Source: Actinomycetota bacterium (GTDB lineage: Bacteria > Actinomycetota > CADDZG01 > JAHWKV01). Taken from it: a stretch of 6,334 nucleotides of DNA. The stretch lies in NCBI GenBank assembly GCA_019347725.1, contig JAHWKV010000063.1:1-6334 (forward strand), written 5' to 3'. The translations under genes and the position numbers were made by a program. The notes under the pieces were generated by a model, which saw nothing but the letters and a program-made list of their open reading frames with translations, was not told the origin of the DNA and did not search any database. Positions 1 to 5,982 of this stretch are shown here, piece after piece (position 1 is the first letter of the stretch; every line of letters starts with the position of its first letter).

Positions 1-803
1 CCCGGTCCCGTCCTATTATCAACACCCGGGATGAACCGCATGCCGACGCCGAAAAGTACCGGCGCCTGCACGTGATAGTCGGCGACTCAAGCATGAGCGA
101 ATACACATCCTGGATCAAAATCGCCACCACCGCCGTCCTGTTGCGCATGCTGGAAGAGGGCGTGGTCATGCGGGACCTGTCGTTGGAAAACCCCATCCGT
201 GCGATCCGGGAGATCTCCCACGACACCACTTGCCGTCGCAAGGTGCGTCTGGCCAACGGTCGGGAAGCCTCTGCCATCGAGCTGCAGTGGGAGTACCTTA
301 AAAAGGCGTCCGACTACGTCGATCGCCGCGATGACCCCGAGATGAAGGAGGCGGTCAGAGCGTGGGAGGAGTGCCTGGTGTGCCTGGAAGACGACTTCAG
401 CAAGCTCAACACCAAAATCGATTGGATCATGAAGTACCACGTGCTGCAGGACTACCGCAACAAGCACGGGCTCAGCCTCAGCCACCCTAAGATGGCTTTG
501 ATGGATCTCGCCTACCACGACGTCAGCCGTCGCCGCGGCCTGTACTACCTGCTGGAACGCAGCGGCCTGGCCGAGCGCTACGTTACCGATGAGGAGATCG
601 ACACCGCCAAGCTAGAGCCGCCGCAGACCACCCGGGCCAAGCTGCGGGGTGAGTTCATCAAGACCGCCAAAAGGCGCCGTCGCGACTTCACGGTCGACTG
701 GGTGCATCTCAAGCTCAACGACCAGGCACAGCGAACGCTGCTCTGCAAGGATCCTTTCAAGCACACCGATGAGCGAGTAGAGCGCCTGATCGCGTCGCTA
801 TAG
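1..803 (+). CDS. pafA: Pup--protein ligase PafA, C-terminal part (5' end outside window)
   Basis: PafA uses ATP to activate the C-terminal glutamate of the modifier Pup and joins it to a lysine of a target protein, marking it for the actinobacterial proteasome in the cytoplasm. The first full codon in frame is at position 3, so 266 residues are visible and roughly 185 N-terminal residues are missing compared with the ~450-residue family; the N-terminal part with the catalytic aspartate is off the window. Family stretches recalled from mycobacterial PafA are clear: [18 protein letters not shown] at the left edge, then [34 protein letters not shown], and a C-terminal block [15 protein letters not shown] followed by LCKDPF and ERLIASL. 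The NTRDEPHAD and C-terminal blocks favour PafA over the paralogue Dop. An internal GTG at 72 is not the start, because homology continues upstream of it. One local oddity is [15 protein letters not shown], where PafA usually has TMLKVGTA-type sequence. Confidence 0.96.
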   Translation, partial: RSRPIINTRDEPHADAEKYRRLHVIVGDSSMSEYTSWIKIATTAVLLRMLEEGVVMRDLSLENPIRAIREISHDTTCRRKVRLANGREASAIELQWEYLKKASDYVDRRDDPEMKEAVRAWEECLVCLEDDFSKLNTKIDWIMKYHVLQDYRNKHGLSLSHPKMALMDLAYHDVSRRRGLYYLLERSGLAERYVTDEEIDTAKLEPPQTTRAKLRGEFIKTAKRRRRDFTVDWVHLKLNDQAQRTLLCKDPFKHTDERVERLIASL

Positions 804-813
804 GGCCCCCGAC

Positions 814-823
814 CGCGTACGCG
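814..823. repeat. 10-bp perfect palindrome CGCGTACGCG
   Basis: A perfect 10-bp palindrome lies in the 58-nt gap between pafA and the DUF3866 gene, just upstream of where a -35 element would sit for the -10 at 850-855. The position would suit an operator, but a short GC-rich palindrome can easily arise by chance in this base composition. Confidence 0.3.
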
Positions 824-849
824 CGCCACTCCCGCCTTAGGTTGTCCTC

Positions 850-855
850 TACAAT
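850..855 (+). promoter_or_regulatory. Candidate -10 hexamer TACAAT for a leaderless DUF3866 transcript
   Basis: TACAAT matches the TATAAT consensus at five of six positions and ends six bases before the ATG at 862. Initiation about seven bases downstream of the hexamer would put the first transcribed base at or next to the A of the ATG. No purine-rich ribosome binding site lies between the pafA stop and this ATG, which fits leaderless translation, a common mode in actinobacteria. No good -35 is seen at the expected spacing (around 827-832). Confidence 0.5.
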
Positions 856-861
856 CAAACG

Positions 862-1950
862 ATGCCCAATTTTAAAACCGGAGTTATCTCCGAGATAGCC
901 GAATCGCTCGACGGTTTGGAATGCGTCACCGTCAAGGTTGACGAGCAGACCCGCGATGCCATCAACTACAGCTCCGTGACCGGCGGGGTGAAGGTAGGGG
1001 ACCGAGTGGTGATCAACACCACCGCAGTCGACCTGGACCTCGCCACCGGTGGACAGGACTTCGTGCTGTGGAACCTCGAGCGCGAGACGCACAGCAGCTC
1101 GTCGGGGGGCCACATCATGAAGGTGCGCTACACGCCGTACCAGCTGGATGTAATGGCCGCCGAAGCGCCGGAAAGCGTAAGTCACAATACCCTGGCGCCC
1201 GCGGTTTCCCTCGACGGCATGCCGGTGGTGGCCTGCGGCCTGCACTCGCAAATAGCACCGGCTGCGGCAATGCTGAAGCTGGCCGACCCGGACGTGCGCA
1301 TCGCCTATCTGATGACCGACGCCGGCTGCCTGCCGATGGCCCAGAGCAACCTGGTGCGCAAAATGAAAGAAAAGGGCTTAATCGACGCTACGGTGACCTG
1401 CGGCCACGCGTTCGGCGGAGACTACGAGAGCGTCAACGTCTTCAGCGGACTGGCCACCGCCTGCGAGGTAGCTGCCGCCGACATCACCATTGCCGCCATG
1501 GGCCCGGGGGCCACGGGGACGAGCACCGCGCTGGGCCACAGCGCCATGGAACAGGGGCAAATCATATCTGCGGCAGGGGCGCTCGGCGGCCGGCCCGTCG
1601 CTACGCTCCGGGTTTCCTTCGCCGACGATCGTCCTCGCCACCGCGGGCTTAGCCAGCAGACCATCACCGCGCTGCGCTACGGAGCGGTAGCTCGATGCAC
1701 CATGGCGGTCCCCGACCTGCCTGTGATGGAGCTGACCGAGGTTATGGATGCCCTCATCGGTACCGGCCTGACCGAGATGCACGACGTCAAGATAGTCGAC
1801 TCTTGGGAAACGACCGTGGCGCTGGAGAAGTTCGGAATGGAGTCGGTGACGACCATGGGCAGATCAATAAGCGAGGATCTTCGCTTCTTCGAGGCCGCCG
1901 GAGCCGCGGGGATGTTTGCCGGTCAGTTGCTGTATCAAACCGACCAGTAG
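862..1950 (+). CDS. DUF3866 family protein of unknown function
   Basis: This 362-residue protein is recognised as a DUF3866 family member, a conserved family of unknown function, by overall sequence character and a full-length fit. No signal peptide or membrane segment is evident, so it is probably cytoplasmic. The first ~75 residues look like a beta-rich module (VKVGDRVVINTTAVDLDLATGGQ, residues 43-65). The rest holds motifs that look conserved: TDAGCLPMA (152-160), CGHAFGGDYESVNVFSGL (180-197), a glycine-rich GPGATGTSTALGHSAMEQG (214-232) and SFADDRPRHRGLSQQT (252-267). Their Cys, His and Asp residues (C156, C180, H182, H226, D255, D256, H260) could form an active or metal site; that is inference. 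ATG 862 is chosen because it is the first in-frame start and follows the -10 at 850-855 closely; it has no Shine-Dalgarno sequence. The gene ends 24 nt before pafB, so it probably continues into the pafBC transcript. Confidence 0.85.
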   Translation: MPNFKTGVISEIAESLDGLECVTVKVDEQTRDAINYSSVTGGVKVGDRVVINTTAVDLDLATGGQDFVLWNLERETHSSSSGGHIMKVRYTPYQLDVMAAEAPESVSHNTLAPAVSLDGMPVVACGLHSQIAPAAAMLKLADPDVRIAYLMTDAGCLPMAQSNLVRKMKEKGLIDATVTCGHAFGGDYESVNVFSGLATACEVAAADITIAAMGPGATGTSTALGHSAMEQGQIISAAGALGGRPVATLRVSFADDRPRHRGLSQQTITALRYGAVARCTMAVPDLPVMELTEVMDALIGTGLTEMHDVKIVDSWETTVALEKFGMESVTTMGRSISEDLRFFEAAGAAGMFAGQLLYQTDQ

Positions 1951-1955
1951 TGGAT

Positions 1956-1975
1956 TGCTTGACGCCGGGCAAGCA
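1956..1975 (+). promoter_or_regulatory. Short hairpin covering the pafB translation start
   Basis: TGCTTG at 1956-1961 can pair with CAAGCA at 1970-1975, giving a 6-bp stem with an 8-nt loop (ACGCCGGG). The right arm abuts and includes the A of the pafB ATG. There is no strong Shine-Dalgarno sequence here; only the weak GGGC in the loop is available. If the stem forms in mRNA, pafB start access might depend on ribosomes leaving the DUF3866 stop 24 nt upstream. It is short, so it may be incidental. Confidence 0.3.
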
Positions 1976-2940
1976 TGGTTCGTAAGTCCGAACGACTCCT
2001 CAACCTCATCGTCATGCTGCTGGAGACCAAGCAGCCTGTCTCTGCCGAGCTAATTCACCGCACCATCCCCGGATACGGTCAAGATCAGTGGGACAGCTTC
2101 AAGCGCATGTTCGAGCGCGACAAGGAAGAGCTCCGGGAAATGGGCATTCCGCTGGAGCTGTCGGCAACGGACCTGTGGGACGCCGAACAGGGCTACCGGA
2201 TCCCAAAGGACCGGTACTACCTTCCGGAGCTGAACCTGGCCCCCGATGAGCTCGCGGCACTGTGGCTGGCGGCCAGCCTGTTGCGGATGAGCGAGCCCGG
2301 TCCCGCCCGCAGCGCCTTGATGAAGCTGAGCGACACGCCGCCTCCCGAGGAGCAAAGAAGCCTCTCGCTGGTTTCCGCCGATATGGGCCTGGCGGCGCCC
2401 AATCTATCGGTCACCCTGGATGCCCTATCCGAGCGCAAACAGCTGACGTTTCGCTACCGGAGCCGAAGCGGTACCCGCAACCGGACCGTCGATCCCTATG
2501 GGCTGACCCACCGCCGGGGTCGGTGGTACCTGATAGCCCGGGACGAGGCGGTCGCGCAGATACGGTCCTTCCGACTCGACCGCGTGGAAGGTTCGGTGCG
2601 GATGACGCACCCCTCGAGGCCGGGGCCCGAATTCGAAATTCCGGAGGACTTTTCTCTCCAGGGTTACCTGGAACGGCCCCCGTTTGCACAAGGCGAACAG
2701 GAGGTTACCGAAGCCCGCGTCGTATTCGACTCCTCTACCTCGTGGTGGGTGGAGCGCTCCTCCCCATGGCTGCACCTGGAGCCTCATGAGCAAGGCGCGG
2801 TGGCTACGGTCGAGATCACCGACGACTCCGGATTCGTCTCGTGGCTGCTGGGATATGGCCGCGGCGCCGAGGTGCTGGAGCCCCAGCGATTGCGCGACCT
2901 TGCCAGACAGAGACTGGAGGCCGTCTGTGACCAACCTTGA
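1975..2940 (+). CDS. pafB: PafB, WYL-domain transcriptional regulator
   Basis: PafB pairs with PafC to form the activator of the LexA-independent DNA-damage response in actinobacteria. This 321-residue copy has the expected layout: an N-terminal winged helix-turn-helix (about residues 1-80, starting KSERLLNLIVMLLETKQPVS), a linker region with LAPDELAALWLAASLL (88-103), a WYL domain (about 145-235) with GRWYLIARD at 182-190 and the conserved arginine motif FRLDRV at 199-204, and a C-terminal WCX-type extension (about 240-321). The ATG at 1975 gives the usual N-terminus and full family length. It lies 24 nt after the DUF3866 stop, and its last 14 nt overlap pafC, so the two regulators are probably made from one mRNA. 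The call of PafB rather than a generic WYL regulator rests on the pafA neighbourhood, the tandem WYL arrangement and sequence character. Confidence 0.92.
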   Translation: MVRKSERLLNLIVMLLETKQPVSAELIHRTIPGYGQDQWDSFKRMFERDKEELREMGIPLELSATDLWDAEQGYRIPKDRYYLPELNLAPDELAALWLAASLLRMSEPGPARSALMKLSDTPPPEEQRSLSLVSADMGLAAPNLSVTLDALSERKQLTFRYRSRSGTRNRTVDPYGLTHRRGRWYLIARDEAVAQIRSFRLDRVEGSVRMTHPSRPGPEFEIPEDFSLQGYLERPPFAQGEQEVTEARVVFDSSTSWWVERSSPWLHLEPHEQGAVATVEITDDSGFVSWLLGYGRGAEVLEPQRLRDLARQRLEAVCDQP

Positions 2941-3859
2941 AGAGCGCGTGCAGCGCCTGCTGCTGCTGGTCCCCTACGTATTGCGAAACAACGGAGCCTC
3001 GGTACGCGAGGTCTGTGATCACTTCGGCATCAAACGCAGCCAGCTGGTGTCCGACCTCAACCTCCTATTCATGTGCGGCCTGCCCGGCTACGGACCTGGT
3101 GATCTGATCGAAGCCTCCATCGACGGAGATCAGGTGTGGATCCGAATGGCGGACTACTTCTCCCGGCCGATGCGGCTCACCGCGGCGGAGGGCTTGATGC
3201 TGTACTCGGGAGCCAAAGCTCTTGCTGCGGTCGGTGGCGCCGATCCGGCCCTGAATCGAGCCGTGGAGCAGCTTTCTAAAGCCCTGGCGCCGGGAAGCCT
3301 GGAGAGAGTCAGCGTCGGTCTGGAGGCGCCTGAGGAGCTTTCGTCGGTTAATGAGGCGCTGCAGCAGCACCGAAGAATCCGCCTTGTGTACCAGTCACAC
3401 TCCAAGGACGAGGTGACGGAGCGGGACGTCGATCCTTGGGCGCTTACTCTGTCCGCTGGGAGGTGGTACCTGGCGGGATGGTGCCATCGCGTCGACGATG
3501 AACGGCTGTTTCGGGTGGATCGAATGCGCTCGGTGGAGGTTCTCGACACCGACGCCGAAATCCCCGACGACCTGGATCTTTCCCGATACGAATCTGTGTA
3601 TTTCGAGAGCGCCCAGGCCGTCGAGGTCACGCTCGACATTGAGCCAACGGCTCGGTGGGTCTGTGACTATTACCCGTTGGTGTCACAGGTCAAGCTTGAC
3701 GACGGTTGGATACGGATCAGCTTGACGACGTCGGGCTTCGCCTGGCTGGAGAGGTTGCTCCTGCGGCTCGGGCCCATGGCTCGGGTGGTCGCTCCAGAGT
3801 CGCTCAAGGAAAAGCTCGTATCCACCGCGTGCGCGATGGCCGAGCGCTACTCAGACTAG
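2927..3859 (+). CDS. pafC: PafC, WYL-domain transcriptional regulator
   Basis: PafC is the partner of PafB in the DNA-damage-responsive activator. The protein has 310 residues: an N-terminal helix-turn-helix (about 1-75; VREVCDHFGIKRSQLVSDL at 26-44), a middle region with MRLTAAEGLMLYSGAKAL (82-99), a WYL domain with GRWYLAGW at 178-185 and the arginine motif FRVDRM at 195-200, and a C-terminal extension ending at AERYSD. The GTG at 2927 is chosen because TGGAGG at 2915-2920 lies six bases upstream and the protein then begins MTNLEERVQRLLLLVPYV, typical of PafC. The open frame runs back to an ATG at 2684, but that extension lies wholly inside pafB and is a composition artefact. The start lies 14 nt inside pafB, so translational coupling that balances the heterodimer is likely. 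The stop abuts the stop of the convergent zinc-ribbon gene. Confidence 0.93.
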   Translation: MTNLEERVQRLLLLVPYVLRNNGASVREVCDHFGIKRSQLVSDLNLLFMCGLPGYGPGDLIEASIDGDQVWIRMADYFSRPMRLTAAEGLMLYSGAKALAAVGGADPALNRAVEQLSKALAPGSLERVSVGLEAPEELSSVNEALQQHRRIRLVYQSHSKDEVTERDVDPWALTLSAGRWYLAGWCHRVDDERLFRVDRMRSVEVLDTDAEIPDDLDLSRYESVYFESAQAVEVTLDIEPTARWVCDYYPLVSQVKLDDGWIRISLTTSGFAWLERLLLRLGPMARVVAPESLKEKLVSTACAMAERYSD

Positions 3860-4015
3860 TTAGGCGGACTTGCCCAGCATGCGCGTGACCTTGGTTCCGC
3901 AGACGGGGCATGCGCCCTGCGCAGCCATTCGGCCGTTAGGAAGCGATTTCTTTTCGCCCTCGAACTCACGCTTGGTCCGGCACTTGACACAGTAACCCTC
4001 GTACTTATCCGCCAC
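3860..4015 (-). CDS. Small zinc-ribbon protein, DUF5679 type (51 aa)
   Basis: This short minus-strand gene encodes 51 residues: MADKYEGYCVKCRTKREFEG, then EKKSLPNGRMAAQGACPVCG, then TKVTRMLGKSA. Two CxxC pairs (C9/C12 and C36/C39) form a probable zinc ribbon. The pattern YEGYCVKCR...CPVCGT.V.R.LGK is that of the small DUF5679 family recalled from actinobacteria; its function is not known to me. The GTG start at 4013-4015 is preceded, six bases away, by AAGGAG (plus-strand 4022-4027), a strong ribosome binding site that supports real translation. The stop (3860-3862) touches the pafC stop, with no intergenic base between them. It is divergent from ridA across a 190-nt region. The cysteines may bind zinc for nucleic-acid or protein contacts, but that is inference. 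Confidence 0.88.
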   Translation of the reverse strand: MADKYEGYCVKCRTKREFEGEKKSLPNGRMAAQGACPVCGTKVTRMLGKSA

Positions 4016-4205
4016 CTGTGGCTCCTTCCATAGAATCCGCGGCCTGAGCGCCGACGGTTAATTTCTCTCAAATGAATTTCCACGCTAGCACAGGCACACG
4101 ACACTGACCGGGATCCCAGACGGCAAGCTTTACCAGTGCCGGTGACACCAGCGGTCCCTGTGTGGTGTACTCAGCGACGATCTTGCCGCCGATTAGGGAG
4201 ACTTC
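4016..4205. promoter_or_regulatory. Divergent intergenic region between zinc-ribbon gene and ridA
   Basis: This is the longest gene-free stretch in the window (190 nt) and separates two divergent genes, so it should carry promoters for both. An AT-rich patch at 4057-4080 stands out against the GC-rich surroundings. TAGAAT at 4031-4036 matches the -10 consensus at five of six positions on the plus strand, but no matching -35 is visible. Strong ribosome binding sites lie at both ends: AAGGAG on the minus strand (4022-4027) and AGGGAG on the plus strand (4195-4200). I cannot place either start site with confidence and see no RNA gene or riboswitch here. Confidence 0.5.
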
Positions 4206-4613
4206 ATGACCAGACAGACGGTTAACACCGACAACGCACCGAGGGCGATCGGTCCCTACTCTCAGGCCGTACGCTTTGGCGACCTGGTCTTCTGCTCGGG
4301 CCAGCTGGGCCTGGATCCTTCCTCCGGTGCGCTGGCAGACGGACTTGACGCCCAGGTCAGGCAAGCGCTACGAAATCTCGATGCGGTCCTCACGGCCGCC
4401 GGATCAGCTCTTTCAGCGGTTCTGAAAACCACCGTGTTTTTAGCCTCTATGGACGATTTCGTCGACGTGAACGAGATCTACTCCAGCTACTTCGGTGAGT
4501 CTGTGCCGGCCCGCAGCGCCGTGGCGGTAAAGACCCTGCCCAAAAAGGCGTTGTTCGAGATCGAGGCGATCGCGGCTACGTCGAGCGATCCCGTCCGGCA
4601 TGGCCGCGGCTAG
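4206..4613 (+). CDS. ridA: RidA family reactive intermediate/imine deaminase
   Basis: RidA (YjgF/YER057c/UK114 family) proteins hydrolyse reactive enamine/imine intermediates such as those released by PLP-dependent threonine dehydratase, protecting other PLP enzymes; they are cytoplasmic trimers. The 135-residue product is close to the ~128-residue family length. Visible family features are NAPRAIGPYSQAV (10-22), FCSGQLGLDP (29-38), VLKTTVFLASMDDFVDVNEIY (72-92), and PARSAVAVKTLPKKALFEIEAIA (101-123). R103 corresponds to the catalytic/carboxylate-binding arginine (R105 in E. coli RidA), and E120 to the conserved glutamate of the EIEAIA motif, so the active site looks intact. ATG 4206 has AGGGAG five bases upstream. 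The C-terminus carries about 12 extra residues (ATSSDPVRHGRG). Its stop codon overlaps that of the convergent membrane-protein gene. Subfamily substrates vary, so the precise metabolite is uncertain. Confidence 0.93.
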   Translation: MTRQTVNTDNAPRAIGPYSQAVRFGDLVFCSGQLGLDPSSGALADGLDAQVRQALRNLDAVLTAAGSALSAVLKTTVFLASMDDFVDVNEIYSSYFGESVPARSAVAVKTLPKKALFEIEAIAATSSDPVRHGRG

Positions 4614-4813
4614 CGGGACCGATTCCGGCGGCGCCTTTTGAGGGCCGCGGCGCTTAGACCTCCTGCAAACATCAACAGGCCCATTGCACCCCAAAAGCGC
4701 TGGCCATCCATGAAGCTTCCCGTGTCGAACACACCGAAGCCCTGGATCATCCAGATTACGCCGATGATCATCGAAACCCCGGCAAAGGTGGTAGGGAAAG
4801 AGCCAGAACTCAT
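4610..4813 (-). CDS. Small two-helix membrane protein (67 aa)
   Basis: The 67-residue product has two hydrophobic stretches, roughly residues 9-29 (TFAGVSMIIGVIWMIQGFGVF) and 40-59 (FWGAMGLLMFAGGLSAAALK), joined by a short loop DTGSFMDGQR, and ends in a very basic tail KRRRRNRSR. The positive tail suggests both termini face the cytoplasm. The pattern WxxQGxGVxxxGSFMxGxxxWxxxG resembles small uncharacterised membrane proteins common in actinobacteria; I know no function. The ATG at 4811-4813 lies nine bases after the stop of the glycosyltransferase, so the two are probably co-transcribed, with coupling replacing the poor ribosome binding site. An internal ATG at residue 15 is possible but would cut the first helix. 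The stop shares CTAG (4610-4613) with the convergent ridA stop. Confidence 0.75.
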   Translation of the reverse strand: MSSGSFPTTFAGVSMIIGVIWMIQGFGVFDTGSFMDGQRFWGAMGLLMFAGGLSAAALKRRRRNRSR

Positions 4814-4822
4814 CGGTGCAGG

Positions 4823-5932
4823 TTACCGCTTGCAGTGCGTGAGCAAGGCATCGCGGTACTGCTCGAAGAGCGCATCCCAGCTGAATTCTTCCTCCGCCAT
4901 CGTTCTGGCCGCCTTACCCATCCGAGCGGAAAGCTCGGGATCTTGCAGGAACCTCAGCAGCGCGCCCGCCACCTGCTCGGGTCGGCGGCCATCCACTATA
5001 AAACCGGTCTCGTCCTGTCGAACCGCGTCCGAAACACCGCCCGCATCGCCACCGATCATCGGAAGGCGCGCCGCCGCGGCCTCGACGTAAACCAGCGGGA
5101 GTCCCTCCGTTTCCGTACCGAAGAACCGGGTTCGGGTGGGCAGCGCAAAGACGTCGGCGGCGGCCAGGTAAGCCGGAATCCGCTCCCAAGGCTGGCTGCC
5201 GGCGAAGGTCACCGAATCGGAGACTCCCAGATGCAATGCCATCTTCTGCAGCTGCTTGCGGTCCGGGCCGTCCCCCACTATCAGCAGGTGGACGTCCTCG
5301 AACCGCTCCTTGACACGGGGCAGCGCCCGAAGGAGCGTGCGGGGACCCTTGCGGGGCACCAGCCGGCTCACACAGACGACCACGGGCCCGCCGGAGCCCA
5401 CGTCAACGGGCTCTACAGCACCCGGTCGGTACCGGTCGACGTCCACGCCACAGGTCAGCCGGCGCCGCGGCACGCTTTCGCCCAGGACCCGGCCGACGAG
5501 TCGATAGGAAAACGTGGATTCTGGGAGGATGACCGCGGCCGACCCACAGACACTCCTGAGCACGTTGCTTACCAGCGGCAAGCGGGAGGCCAGAAGAAAT
5601 TCGCCTCCGTGCACGCTCAGGACGTAAGGTGCACCAAGCGGGCGGCCCATCAGTCCCAGCGGCAAGACGGAGGGGAAATGGACGGCCTCGATGTTACGGT
5701 CGACAATCAACTTACGGGCGCTTTGCACGAGCCCGGGTCCGGGCAGCAGAACGTTAACCGGCGCCCGTACGATCTCAAAGCTCTGCTTGGAATCGAATGC
5801 CTCGGATCCGGCGACCGCGCGGGTCAGCACGACTACGTCGTCGGCAGGCCAGCGCCGAACCAGCGAGTAGATATAGTTTTCGATCCCACCAACCGTAGGC
5901 GGGAAATCGTTAGTGACCACCAATAGCCGCAT
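4823..5932 (-). CDS. GT4 glycosyltransferase, PimB-like (probable mannosyltransferase)
   Basis: This GT-B fold, family 4 retaining glycosyltransferase most resembles mycobacterial PimB, the GDP-mannose-dependent enzyme that adds the second mannose to phosphatidylinositol monomannoside at the inner face of the membrane. Supporting features, numbered from the MRLLVV start (369 aa): VTNDFPPTVGGIENYI at the acceptor-side N-terminus (5-20), SVHGGE (106-111), CVSRLVPRKGPRTLLRALP (187-205), IVGDGPDRKQL (218-228), VTFAGSQPWERIPAYLAAADVFALP (241-265), the E-x7-E motif EGLPLVYVE (276-284) and ETGFIVDGR (308-316). No membrane segment is obvious. The start at 5930-5932 is preferred since MRLLVVTNDFPP matches family N-termini and AGGA lies four bases upstream; an ATG at 5954-5956 would add eight residues with a poor binding site. 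The adjacent membrane-protein gene follows after nine bases. The substrate could be another lipid or glycan, so no symbol is given. Confidence 0.88.
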   Translation of the reverse strand: MRLLVVTNDFPPTVGGIENYIYSLVRRWPADDVVVLTRAVAGSEAFDSKQSFEIVRAPVNVLLPGPGLVQSARKLIVDRNIEAVHFPSVLPLGLMGRPLGAPYVLSVHGGEFLLASRLPLVSNVLRSVCGSAAVILPESTFSYRLVGRVLGESVPRRRLTCGVDVDRYRPGAVEPVDVGSGGPVVVCVSRLVPRKGPRTLLRALPRVKERFEDVHLLIVGDGPDRKQLQKMALHLGVSDSVTFAGSQPWERIPAYLAAADVFALPTRTRFFGTETEGLPLVYVEAAAARLPMIGGDAGGVSDAVRQDETGFIVDGRRPEQVAGALLRFLQDPELSARMGKAARTMAEEEFSWDALFEQYRDALLTHCKR

Positions 5933-5937
5933 ATGAT
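5932..5937 (+). promoter_or_regulatory. Candidate -10 TATGAT for the aquaporin gene
   Basis: TATGAT matches the -10 consensus at five of six positions and would place a start site near 5944, giving a leader of about 39 nt that includes the AGGGAG ribosome binding site at 5971-5976. The best -35 at 16-17 nt spacing (about 5909-5915, TTAGTG-like) is poor. The hexamer overlaps the preferred start codon of the divergent glycosyltransferase. Confidence 0.35.
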
Positions 5938-5982
5938 CCTGTTGCTCCGCCGTCATTTCCGCAGGAAAGAAGGGAGATCTAC

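Noticed and set aside
87..518. Minus-strand 143-codon frame within pafA
   Set aside because: It is antisense to strongly conserved PafA sequence, and the His/Val-rich product looks like a GC-composition shadow.
842..855. TTGTC next to TACAAT before the DUF3866 gene as a PafBC-dependent promoter
   Set aside because: Only three bases separate TTGTC from the -10, and the RGTG part plus 8-nt spacing is missing, so autoregulation by PafBC is not supported by sequence.
1068..1652. 194-codon frame within the DUF3866 gene
   Set aside because: It is an Arg/Gly/Ala-rich out-of-frame shadow of the DUF3866 reading frame, with no motifs.
2684..2926. 81-residue N-terminal extension of pafC from an upstream ATG
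   Set aside because: It lies entirely inside pafB in another frame, has no regulator-like sequence, and the GTG at 2927 has a strong ribosome binding site and the usual PafC N-terminus.
4088..4108. Minus-strand GTCAGTG (4102-4108), resembling half of the PafBC promoter motif
   Set aside because: The motif I recall needs a TANNNT hexamer eight bases downstream; here that position reads CTGTGC, so the site is incomplete.
4068..4364. 98-codon minus-strand frame across the intergenic region and the start of ridA
   Set aside because: It overlaps the 5' part of a well-supported ridA, has no ribosome binding site that I can see, and has no recognisable domain.
4835..5926. Long 363-codon open frame antisense to the glycosyltransferase
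   Set aside because: Its product has low-complexity, Arg/Gly/Gln-rich sequence without family motifs, whereas the minus strand encodes a full GT4 protein with the E-x7-E motif. High GC readily produces such antisense frames.
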